DNA of 30,272 nucleotides from positions 1 through 30,272 of the forward strand of contig DFBH01000010.1 in the NCBI GenBank assembly GCA_002366545.1, read 5' to 3'. The notes beneath the pieces are model-generated. The model was given only the letters and a program-made list of their open reading frames with translations. It was not told the DNA's origin and searched no databases. Within the stretch, counting starts at the first letter, position 1. The number at the start of each line of letters is the position of its first letter. Positions 1 through 6,027 of the stretch are shown here, one piece after another. Source of the DNA: Candidatus Oleimmundimicrobium americanum. Its GTDB lineage: Bacteria; Actinomycetota; Aquicultoria; UBA3085; Oleimmundimicrobiaceae. The translations under genes were made by a program, and so were the position numbers.

Positions 1-62
1 CCTCTCAATATACAAACATTAAATTAGTATAAACAATTTTAAAACAAAAGGTAATGTTAACT

Positions 63-452
63 TTAGATTTTCTCGTGATGATGTAACCCATATTTAACCA
101 ACAAATTTTTAAAATCTTTTTGGTAGAATATCTTTATATTAACGTCAGGATATAACTCTTTTAACCTTCTAACCTTTCGGTTCTTTTTTGTCACCAGCTT
201 CTGATTCATCGTGGTAAGCTCGATGAATAAATTAAAATCTGGGAGATAAAAATCGGGGGAGAAACTTTTGACAACGTCCCTTTTTTTGTCCCACTCAATA
301 GGGAAAGTCTTTGGTTCATAAAACCATTTGATATGGTAAAAATCAAGAATGCTCGCACAAACTTTTTCGCTCGGATGAGCAAACTTGATTTCATCCTTAT
401 TTTGAAATTTCGGAATTTTTTTCTCTTCAAAAATTTTAGTTTCATCGGTCAT
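63..452 (-). CDS. PD-(D/E)XK nuclease-fold-like conserved protein
   Basis: This 129-residue protein has an N-terminal segment HPSEKVCASILDF, then PDFYLPDFNLFIELT at about residues 66-80, then a basic stretch NRKVRRL. The arrangement (early Glu, a PD pair, a beta strand ending in IEL) looks like the core of PD-(D/E)XK nuclease-fold proteins. The usual last Lys of the motif is Thr here, so catalysis is uncertain; a nearby Lys could substitute. Similar short proteins occur in actinobacterial genomes, as far as I recall. ATG start, with AGGAG about 8 bases upstream. It is transcribed away from the plus-strand gene at 529, across a 76-base divergent gap that contains a palindrome. The true role is unknown. 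Confidence 0.6.
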   Translation of the reverse strand: MTDETKIFEEKKIPKFQNKDEIKFAHPSEKVCASILDFYHIKWFYEPKTFPIEWDKKRDVVKSFSPDFYLPDFNLFIELTTMNQKLVTKKNRKVRRLKELYPDVNIKIFYQKDFKNLLVKYGLHHHEKI

Positions 453-477
453 TTTTTTATCTCCTATGTTATCATTT

Positions 478-491
478 TACAACAAGTTGTA
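478..491. promoter_or_regulatory. Palindrome in a divergent intergenic region, candidate operator
   Basis: TACAAC-AA-GTTGTA is a perfect inverted repeat with 6-base arms and a 2-base centre. It lies in the short gap between the divergent genes at 63-452 and 529-981. Its place suits a shared operator, but no regulator is adjacent and a palindrome of this size can arise by chance. Confidence 0.3.
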
Positions 492-528
492 TCTTAAAAC
501 ATTCTTATCGACATAAAGGAGATAAACT

Positions 529-981
529 ATGGTATGGAATAAATGCATAATACATTCAATCCTTGCAATTTTAAGCCAGCTCAGCCTATTTTTATCCGGG
601 CTTGGAGGTATAATTTACTTAAAGGTGAAAAAAACAAATCCCGATTCCCCTTCTAAAGAATTTTTTTTAAAAAAACAACACGGGTTCAATCTCGTTTGCT
701 TGATAACAGGATTTATTTTCTTTACATCGTCCCTCGCAATGGGATTTATACAGGCGAAAAATTTATGGGGAAGTTATTGGAGCTGGGACGTAAAACAGAT
801 AGGATCGGCAATCATGTGGCTTTATTATCTTACCATCGTTTTTATAATTGGTTGGCACGGGTTCATTAAAGATAAAAAAACCCCTTATATCACTTCATTG
901 TTAGCCTCAAGCGGTATCGCCATTATGGGAATAAATGTTTTTGTTTTAAGTGCATTCTCAAAATTACATAATTATCTTTAG
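529..981 (+). CDS. Minimal CcsA/ResC-type WWD-domain membrane protein
   Basis: The 150-residue product has four predicted membrane helices (about 8-30, 53-75, 93-113 and 121-143). Between helices 2 and 3 lies WGSYWSWD (80-87), followed by KQIGSAIMWLYY, the WWD haem-handling signature of CcsA/CcmC/ResC cytochrome c maturation proteins. The C-terminus VFVLSAFSKLHNYL resembles the end of CcsA. His51, His110 and His147 are possible haem ligands. CcsA proteins usually have 220-400 residues and six or more helices, so this is only the C-terminal core. It has its own ATG and a good AAGGAG site 7 bases upstream, so it does not look like a random fragment. It is one of the few plus-strand genes here and its stop overlaps the convergent neighbour. 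It could be a reduced haem-binding protein or a partner of an unlinked ResB. Confidence 0.75.
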   Translation: MVWNKCIIHSILAILSQLSLFLSGLGGIIYLKVKKTNPDSPSKEFFLKKQHGFNLVCLITGFIFFTSSLAMGFIQAKNLWGSYWSWDVKQIGSAIMWLYYLTIVFIIGWHGFIKDKKTPYITSLLASSGIAIMGINVFVLSAFSKLHNYL

Positions 982-1454
982 CATATATCCTTAAGTTTAG
1001 CTTGAATTTTCTCCCAATGGGTCCCCCGCCAATAATATCTTCCGCATGAAGAACATCGGCAAAACTTGTTTTGTGTTCTATAAACATAAGGAGGAACCTT
1101 ACTCTTTGCTTCAGATTTTGAAACACTTTCAAGCTCGCTGTTACATTCAATACAACGCTCTAATTTTTTATCGCATTTTAGCTTAAAATAATTAACCAAT
1201 TGCTTAAGCTGATCATCTAACATATCAGAGCTTACCATCAACGCTTTTACATAACCATTTGCTATAATTTTTCTTTTAACTAACCTCGTATCTCTGGTTA
1301 ATATAATTCTTTCTTCTCTTTTTGCGATATTAATTAGCTCCTCATCGTTAATATCATCAAAATAAACCGCATCATACCCCATTAAACGCAACCATTTAGC
1401 GAGGCGCCCGCACATTTGATCTATAATAAATTTTGGTCGTTTCATAACGCTCAT
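978..1454 (-). CDS. Mut7-C RNase-domain (DUF82, PIN-like) protein
   Basis: The 158-residue protein opens with KFIIDQMCGRLAKWLRLMGY and continues with RIILTRD. This is the typical start of Mut7-C proteins, a PIN-like fold with putative RNase activity. Asp12 and Asp55 are the likely metal ligands. The C-terminal third carries two CxxC pairs (CIEC near 122 and CSSC near 143) followed by GRYYWRGTHW, a zinc ribbon usual in this family. A start at Met4 is also possible, because neither ATG has a strong ribosome site. The last four bases overlap the end of the convergent gene at 529-981. Activity on RNA is known only by family inference. Confidence 0.85.
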   Translation of the reverse strand: MSVMKRPKFIIDQMCGRLAKWLRLMGYDAVYFDDINDEELINIAKREERIILTRDTRLVKRKIIANGYVKALMVSSDMLDDQLKQLVNYFKLKCDKKLERCIECNSELESVSKSEAKSKVPPYVYRTQNKFCRCSSCGRYYWRGTHWEKIQAKLKDIC

Positions 1455-1481
1455 ATAACTCTGTTTTTTGGTAGTGTTTGT

Positions 1482-2177
1482 TTAAGATATATTGAAATAA
1501 TTTCGGATGGATTTTTGTAGAAGTAAAAACTTAAGCTTGTGTGTTAATTTTGTAAGAGCAGCAAGTTCCTCCATGGCTTTTTTTCTACCTTCTTCACTTT
1601 TTTGTTTAAAGCTGGATAAAAGAATCTGCTGAAAGAAAGAGGCTTCGCGCTCGGCAAAACTTTCATAAAAACGAAGGTGGCGAGGCTCAATGCCGTAATC
1701 CGATAATTTCTTTACAATTTGCATTATTCCCGTATCAAGAGAATCGTACACTTTTCCTTCTTCGGTTTCCTGAGGCTGAAGTATATTATAATTTTCTAGG
1801 TTTTCAATTTCTTCCAATGACAAATCTGTCGTTTTAGCAATGTCATCAACTTTGGTCTTTTTAGAACTATTAAAAGATGGAGCTATGTCTTCTGACTCTG
1901 TCAACTTAATTTCTTCATCAAACGACGTTGTTTTAAGCATGATTTTTATTACGCTTAAAGGCAAGTATTTTTCTTTTTGTAATTTTAATATTTTTTGAAG
2001 TTGTCTTACATCTCCATTGCTAAACTTTCTATATCCTCCGGATGTCCTCTCGGGCTTAACTAACCCCTCTTCTTCCAAGTATCGAACTTTACTAATTGAA
2101 AGACCGGGAAATTCTTTACGAAGTTCTTCAACAACTTCACCGATTGTCGCATAATTCCGTTCAGAAGATCTAAACAC
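1482..2177 (-). CDS. MerR-family regulator, Rv1828/FtsR-like
   Basis: The 231-residue protein has an N-terminal MerR-type winged helix: YATIGEVVEELRKEF, then SISKVRYLEEEGLVKPERTS and GGYRKF at about residues 10-55. A second region around 110-170 resembles the repeated MerR-like portion of Rv1828-type regulators. No metal-binding cysteines are present, which argues against a metal sensor. In mycobacteria and corynebacteria the homologous gene lies next to the FHA gene garA/odhI, and the corynebacterial protein (FtsR) controls ftsZ. The same order is seen here, 18 bases downstream of the FHA gene. A GTG start at 2177 is chosen because AAGGTGG lies 6 bases upstream. Its target genes cannot be read from this window. 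Confidence 0.85.
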   Translation of the reverse strand: MFRSSERNYATIGEVVEELRKEFPGLSISKVRYLEEEGLVKPERTSGGYRKFSNGDVRQLQKILKLQKEKYLPLSVIKIMLKTTSFDEEIKLTESEDIAPSFNSSKKTKVDDIAKTTDLSLEEIENLENYNILQPQETEEGKVYDSLDTGIMQIVKKLSDYGIEPRHLRFYESFAEREASFFQQILLSSFKQKSEEGRKKAMEELAALTKLTHKLKFLLLQKSIRNYFNIS

Positions 2178-2195
2178 TTCATACCACCTTTTGAT

Positions 2196-2645
2196 TTAGT
2201 TTAAAAATATAAACTTAAATCTACCAATTTGAACCTCATCATTATTCTTTAATTTAACCTTGTCCACCAGTTCACCATTAACATAGGTGCCGTTTAAGCT
2301 GCCCATATCATGCAATATTGCTTCCTCGTTACCAAAGTCAATTTCAGCATGCTTTCTAGAAACAGTTATATCATCCAAAAAAATATCGCTTCCAAGACTT
2401 CTCCCCACGGTAATCTTATCCTTGTTTAACAAAAACTTTCGCCCGGAATTTGGCCCTTTCTTAACAACCAAAATCGCTCCTTCTTGCGGAACCTTCTTTT
2501 TTACTTTTATTTCTTCTTCTTCTATCATCACGGGCTCAAAAACCATCGTGTTTTCTAAGCTAACACCCTCTTTTAGCGAAGCTCCACATTTTTGACACAA
2601 CTCACCGGAATCCTTGTTTTCATACCCACATTTTTTACACAACAC
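2196..2645 (-). CDS. Zinc-ribbon plus FHA-domain signalling protein, GarA/OdhI-like
   Basis: The 149-residue protein begins with a four-cysteine zinc ribbon (Cys3, Cys6, Cys17, Cys20). It ends with an FHA phosphothreonine-binding domain (about 57-149) that keeps the key residues: GRS at 81-83, SRKH at 96-99 and LNGTYVNG at 117-124. Between them, ENTMVF at 31-36 matches the GarA/OdhI site ETTSVF, where Ser/Thr kinases phosphorylate a threonine that the FHA domain then binds. Thr33 is aligned with the PknB-type site. GarA/OdhI inhibit 2-oxoglutarate metabolism when unphosphorylated, and the same switch is plausible here. The zinc ribbon is absent from mycobacterial GarA. GTG start with AAGGAG 5 bases upstream, inside the end of the preceding gene. 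Confidence 0.88.
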   Translation of the reverse strand: MLCKKCGYENKDSGELCQKCGASLKEGVSLENTMVFEPVMIEEEEIKVKKKVPQEGAILVVKKGPNSGRKFLLNKDKITVGRSLGSDIFLDDITVSRKHAEIDFGNEEAILHDMGSLNGTYVNGELVDKVKLKNNDEVQIGRFKFIFLN

Positions 2646-2647
2646 TG

Positions 2648-2914
2648 TTACTCCTTAAATTTAAAATCCTGTTCCAAGAAAGCTCTTTTAAGTTCTTCGT
2701 CAACTGCCTTTAATATTTCCGGATCTCCTAAAATGTTAGCCAGCCTCTCTTCGTCAACCCGATTTTTAACGTATGCATCTTGTAAAATTGATGAAAGATT
2801 TCTCCCAACGTGAAGTTCCTTTACAACATAATTTATTACTCTTTCCTCCATAACATTTAAACTCATTTCTTCAAACGCTTGCTTTACTGCTTTAATAAAT
2901 TTACTTTCCGGCAA
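2648..2914 (-). CDS. Small conserved-context protein of unknown function
   Basis: This 88-residue, mostly helical, charged protein has no motif I recognise. It shows no signal peptide or membrane helix. A segment NYVVKELHVGRNLSSILQDAYV (about 28-49) is followed by two more predicted helices rich in Glu and Lys. The TTG start at 2914 is supported by GGGGAGG 7 bases upstream. Its stop lies 2 bases before the FHA gene and its last codons form that gene's ribosome site, so the two are translationally coupled and probably work in one pathway. No function is assigned. Confidence 0.7.
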   Translation of the reverse strand: MPESKFIKAVKQAFEEMSLNVMEERVINYVVKELHVGRNLSSILQDAYVKNRVDEERLANILGDPEILKAVDEELKRAFLEQDFKFKE

Positions 2915-2965
2915 TTTGCTTCCTCCCCTAGCGTGTTAACTTATTATTTTTATTCGCTTCTTTGT

Positions 2966-3202
2966 TTAAATTTCCTCTTTTGGTGCATGCTCTTTATCCT
3001 TTTCAGGTTCTTTTTTAAATCCTGATTCACGTTCTTTAAATTTTTCTAAGAGGTTATTTTTTTGAATATTCTCTACGCTCTGATGTTTGCCAAAATAAAC
3101 ATTCCCTTTTTCACTTAACGAATGGAAATGCTTTTCGGTTGGTGTTTGAAAAGCTTCTTTAGTGGTAGAACGAACATTTCTTTGAGCATCTTTATCAGAC
3201 AT
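2966..3202 (-). CDS. Small hydrophilic protein, probably disordered, unknown function
   Basis: This 78-residue protein is rich in Lys, Glu, Ser and Asn and ends in an acidic-basic tail (EPEKDKEHAPKEE). It has no hydrophobic core, signal or known motif. Coding status is supported by a near-ideal GGAGGTG ribosome site 7 bases before the ATG and by its place between the RsiG-like gene and the small gene upstream of the FHA gene. Several Thr/Ser residues near the N-terminus (RSTTKEAFQTPTEK) could be kinase targets read by the nearby FHA domain, but that is speculation. Confidence 0.6.
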   Translation of the reverse strand: MSDKDAQRNVRSTTKEAFQTPTEKHFHSLSEKGNVYFGKHQSVENIQKNNLLEKFKERESGFKKEPEKDKEHAPKEEI

Positions 3203-3229
3203 AAAAAAACACCTCCAGTTTTATGTTTA

Positions 3230-3484
3230 CTAAAATCCCTTAGCGAGAATTTCCGTTAAGCGAGCAATATCTTTTTCTAAAACAACACCCTTATTTTTTT
3301 TGAGCCGTTCTACTATCTCCGCTCTAATTATATCTATTTCTCCATGCAAAATTCTTCTTTGCCGTGAAAACTTCTCTTCTTCTAAATAGAGCGTATCTAA
3401 AATTTTTTTCAACTCGTCGTCCGATTTTTTATCTAAATCAACTAAAATATCGCTCCATTTTAATTCATCTTCCGTTTTACCCAA
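3230..3484 (-). CDS. RsiG-like single-motif c-di-GMP-binding anti-sigma candidate
   Basis: The 84-residue protein is almost entirely helical and looks like an antiparallel coiled-coil hairpin. Residues Glu36, Ser40, Arg43, His47 and Asp51 fit the spacing E-x3-S-x2-R-x3-Q-x3-D, the c-di-GMP signature of RsiG, with His in place of Gln. In Streptomyces RsiG has two such helices and, loaded with c-di-GMP, holds the sigma factor WhiG. A short single-motif form that works as a homodimer is known from Rubrobacter. The length and single motif here match that short form. The start is TTG with AGGTGAG 4 bases upstream. No sigma-factor gene lies in the window, so the partner would be encoded elsewhere. 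It is placed downstream of the D-Ala-D-Ala carboxypeptidase and upstream of the small proteins and FHA gene. Confidence 0.7.
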   Translation of the reverse strand: MGKTEDELKWSDILVDLDKKSDDELKKILDTLYLEEEKFSRQRRILHGEIDIIRAEIVERLKKNKGVVLEKDIARLTEILAKGF

Positions 3485-3551
3485 CTATCTCACCTCTCTT
3501 ATTTTTAATTATATATCATTTTACACGTTAATAAAAAGACAGCTTAACATT

Positions 3552-4727
3552 TTACTTTTTAGACAATATTTTTAAAAAAGAACCAATATACTCATATATT
3601 TTTTCAGTAAAACCCGGAGCAAAAATATTTTTATCGGCCAAGAGGTTCACTTTACCTAATTCCCCTTGATCGCTTACTACTTTTATCTCGCCAATTTTTT
3701 GTCCTTTAAAAACAGGGAGGTCAGGATATTTAACTAAGATTATTTTTTTGAGGCCGTCCGGCTTTTTTCTTGTCAGCAAAGGCAAGTCTTTTTCCGCAAC
3801 TAAATTTAATTCATCTTTCCACACAAGAAGAGGCATCAGCCTAAAAGAATCACCTTTTTTAATAATTTTTTTTATTTCAAACTTATTCAAACCAAAATCC
3901 AAAATTTTTTTCGAATCTTCATAGCAATTTTTACTTGTTGGTGCATTCAAAACCACGGATATAAGTCTTTTTTTTTCTTTAGTAACCGATGCCACTAAAC
4001 AATAACCTGCTTTTTTAGTATAACCGGTTTTAACCCCATCGACATAATCGTATTTTAAAAGAAGCTTATTATGATTTACAAATGTTCTTGGGTAAGGGTT
4101 GTTGGGCCATGGTATTGTGTGCTCTTTTGTGGACACAATCTCGGCAAATTTCTCATTTTGAAGACAGAATCTTGCTATTAACGCAAGATCACAAGCGGTA
4201 GAATAATGTCCTTCTTGCTCTAATCCTGTTGGATTTAAAAAATGTGTTCTTTTTGCCCCCAAAATCTCAGCTTTTTCATTCATCATCTTTATAAAACTCT
4301 CAACATTTCCCCCAACATGCTCAGCCAAAGCAACCGCGGCGTCATTGCCTGATTTTAAAAGCACCCCGTATAAAAGCTCCTCAACGGTTATTTTTTCGCC
4401 CGGGGAAAGATATATCTCGGCCTCACCGGCATCCGCCGCTAAAGAACTTGTCGTAATAACATCTTTTGAAGATACGTTTTCAATGGCAAGTACGGCTGTC
4501 ATCATCTTGGTTGTACTGGCCATGGGACGTTCCGTGTTTGAATCTTTTTCCCAAAGGATACGGCCCGTTTCCCCATCCATAAGCACCCCCGAAGAAGCGG
4601 TAACCGTAAGATCGTCTTCTTGGGCAAACAACAAACCGGCTTGAAAGAAAAAGATAAGAAAAACAAGAAAAATTATACTGAACTTTTTAAAGGTTAAAAA
4701 TTTATAATAATTAAAATTCATTTTCAT
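3552..4727 (-). CDS. D-alanyl-D-alanine carboxypeptidase (PBP5/DacA-DacF family)
   Basis: This 391-residue exported enzyme trims the terminal D-Ala from peptidoglycan stem peptides. A signal peptide (about 1-35, hydrophobic core 16-34, ending LLFA) precedes the S11 peptidase domain. The active-site Ser71 lies in STTK (71-74), the second motif is SGN at 126-128 and the third is KTG at 233-235. The C-terminal beta domain (about 280-370) and a final amphipathic helix are typical of PBP5 proteins attached to the outer membrane face. The start overlaps the end of the upstream DUF3006 gene by 17 bases and has no strong ribosome site, which suggests coupled translation. All catalytic residues are intact. 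Confidence 0.95.
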   Translation of the reverse strand: MKMNFNYYKFLTFKKFSIIFLVFLIFFFQAGLLFAQEDDLTVTASSGVLMDGETGRILWEKDSNTERPMASTTKMMTAVLAIENVSSKDVITTSSLAADAGEAEIYLSPGEKITVEELLYGVLLKSGNDAAVALAEHVGGNVESFIKMMNEKAEILGAKRTHFLNPTGLEQEGHYSTACDLALIARFCLQNEKFAEIVSTKEHTIPWPNNPYPRTFVNHNKLLLKYDYVDGVKTGYTKKAGYCLVASVTKEKKRLISVVLNAPTSKNCYEDSKKILDFGLNKFEIKKIIKKGDSFRLMPLLVWKDELNLVAEKDLPLLTRKKPDGLKKIILVKYPDLPVFKGQKIGEIKVVSDQGELGKVNLLADKNIFAPGFTEKIYEYIGSFLKILSKK

Positions 4728-4935
4728 CTTTTAATTTTTTAATAAGATCAGAGACATCTTTTAATTTATCTTTTGTTTTGTTTTTTTCAACGTTAATTTC
4801 TATATTTAAAATATCTCCTTCCTTACAATTAACAGGTAAAAACTTCCGGGGAATACTATAAATATCATCAGTTTTAAAAAAAACAAGAACCGCTAAATCT
4901 TTTTCAAATCTATCAATTGAAGCCATCGTTCTCAA
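4711..4935 (-). CDS. DUF3006-family small protein
   Basis: The 74-residue product contains SIDRFEKDLAVLVF, then PRKFLPVNCKEGDIL and a charged helical tail ending in IKKLKDE. This is the pattern of DUF3006 proteins, which form a small beta fold and often sit beside metallo-hydrolase or envelope genes. The TTG start at 4935 is preferred because AAGGTGA lies just upstream; Met4 at 4926 is an alternative. It overlaps the start of the carboxypeptidase gene and is very likely co-transcribed with it. No biochemical role is established for the family. Confidence 0.8.
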   Translation of the reverse strand: MRTMASIDRFEKDLAVLVFFKTDDIYSIPRKFLPVNCKEGDILNIEINVEKNKTKDKLKDVSDLIKKLKDENEF

Positions 4936-5136
4936 TAAATCACCTTCATATTCAACAATGCAAAAATAAAACCGACAACAAACCTATTGGTTTAAAGCTC
5001 ACTCCACATCATACATATCGACATAAAAAACTTAACCTTTAATTTTACATATATCACAACAAGCTTCTCACGCTTAAAGAACAATGATAAAAAACTGAGC
5101 AATGTATTTTGTAAAATCAAGATTTGGACAGATAAC

Positions 5137-5556
5137 CTATTCGCCTATTATTTGAAGTGTAAGACATCTATTTCTTGGCATATTATCGAAGTCAACAAAA
5201 ACTATTTGCTGCCATGCGCCTAAAACTAATTCACCATCTACAATTGGCACTGTCAAAGATGGGCCTAATAACGATGCTCTTAAATGTGAATGAGCATTTT
5301 GGCCTCCCAGTTCATTGTTATGTTTATAATTACGATGATCGTGGGGAATTATCTCCTCGACAATGTCTTTAAAATCTTCCAATAAGCCCTCTTCGCATTC
5401 TATTGTAGTAATTGATCCGGTAGCCCCGGGGATAAAGATAGTTACTATTCCATTAGATATATTGCTCTCTCGCACTTTCATTTCTACTTGTTGATTTAAA
5501 TCAACAATGTCAACGTTTCCGCAGGTTGAAAAGCAAATTTCCTCAGTAAAAATCAT
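5137..5556 (-). CDS. yjbQ: YjbQ/UPF0047-family protein
   Basis: The 139-residue length is normal for the YjbQ (UPF0047) family. Family landmarks are present: GIVTIFIPGATGSITTIE near 36-53, then HSHLRASLLGPSLTVPIVDG (about 89-108), then GAWQQIVFVDFDNMPR. The conserved histidines in the central part likely bind a metal. Members have been linked to weak thiamine-phosphate synthase activity, but their natural role is unclear. ATG start with GGAGG 5 bases upstream. The gene stands alone: a 201-base gap without any visible feature separates it from the DUF3006 gene downstream, and the ACT pseudogene lies upstream. Confidence 0.92.
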   Translation of the reverse strand: MIFTEEICFSTCGNVDIVDLNQQVEMKVRESNISNGIVTIFIPGATGSITTIECEEGLLEDFKDIVEEIIPHDHRNYKHNNELGGQNAHSHLRASLLGPSLTVPIVDGELVLGAWQQIVFVDFDNMPRNRCLTLQIIGE

Positions 5557-5584
5557 TTTCTCCTCCCAAAAGATGCAATCATAT

Positions 5585-6003
5585 TACATTGAATATATTT
5601 TTTTGTCTAATCAACTCAGTGCCCACTGATTTTAGGAACTTAATTCTCTTATCAGTATCTTCAACTTTTAAAACAAGAATGTCTAACTCATAACTTTGTT
5701 CAAAAAAACAATGTACATGCTCTACGTTTAAGTGCACTTCTGACTTAATTCTTCAAGAACACCCGCAAATCCTCCCAACTCATCAGACGCTTCTACGTTA
5801 ATAACATCGGTTTTGCAACAGTAAAATATTCTTCGTAAAAACTTTATATGTCTCATTTGACCTGTGCAATCTTTATGAGCATACCATAATATTCAGTGTT
5901 GGCAATGCTTAAAGCATAAATGTTGACATCTTTATCCCTCTATGTTCCCGCCGCCTCCACAAGTCTTTCTCGTTTATTTTGGAAAAACATTGAAATTTAC
6001 TTT
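5585..6003 (-). pseudogene. Decayed tandem ACT-domain protein gene
   Basis: The minus strand of this apparently empty gap reads as a broken two-ACT-domain protein. One frame gives KRERLVEAAGT, a stop, then RDKDVNIYALSIANTEYYG and MLIKIAQVK, followed by further stops. A second frame gives TDVINVEASDELGGFAGVL and EELSQ. A third frame gives EVHLNVEHVHCFFEQ and then YELDILVLKVEDTDKRIKFL. Together these follow the pattern of paired ACT domains (ENKPGRL...NIYALSIA..., then VIxVEVxDxPGGLA...). At least three in-frame stops and two or three frame changes are needed to join them, so the gene is dead. Intact relatives are small amino-acid-binding regulators, often beside phenylacetate-CoA-ligase-like genes. 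The decay looks recent, because the residues are still easy to read. Confidence 0.8.
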
Positions 6004-6027
6004 TCTTTTACTTCTATATCTTTAAAA

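Noticed and set aside
4936..5136. Gap between the DUF3006 and yjbQ genes
   Set aside because: No frame, hairpin with T run, or repeat could be supported here; it probably holds the promoter of the downstream run, but I could not identify it.
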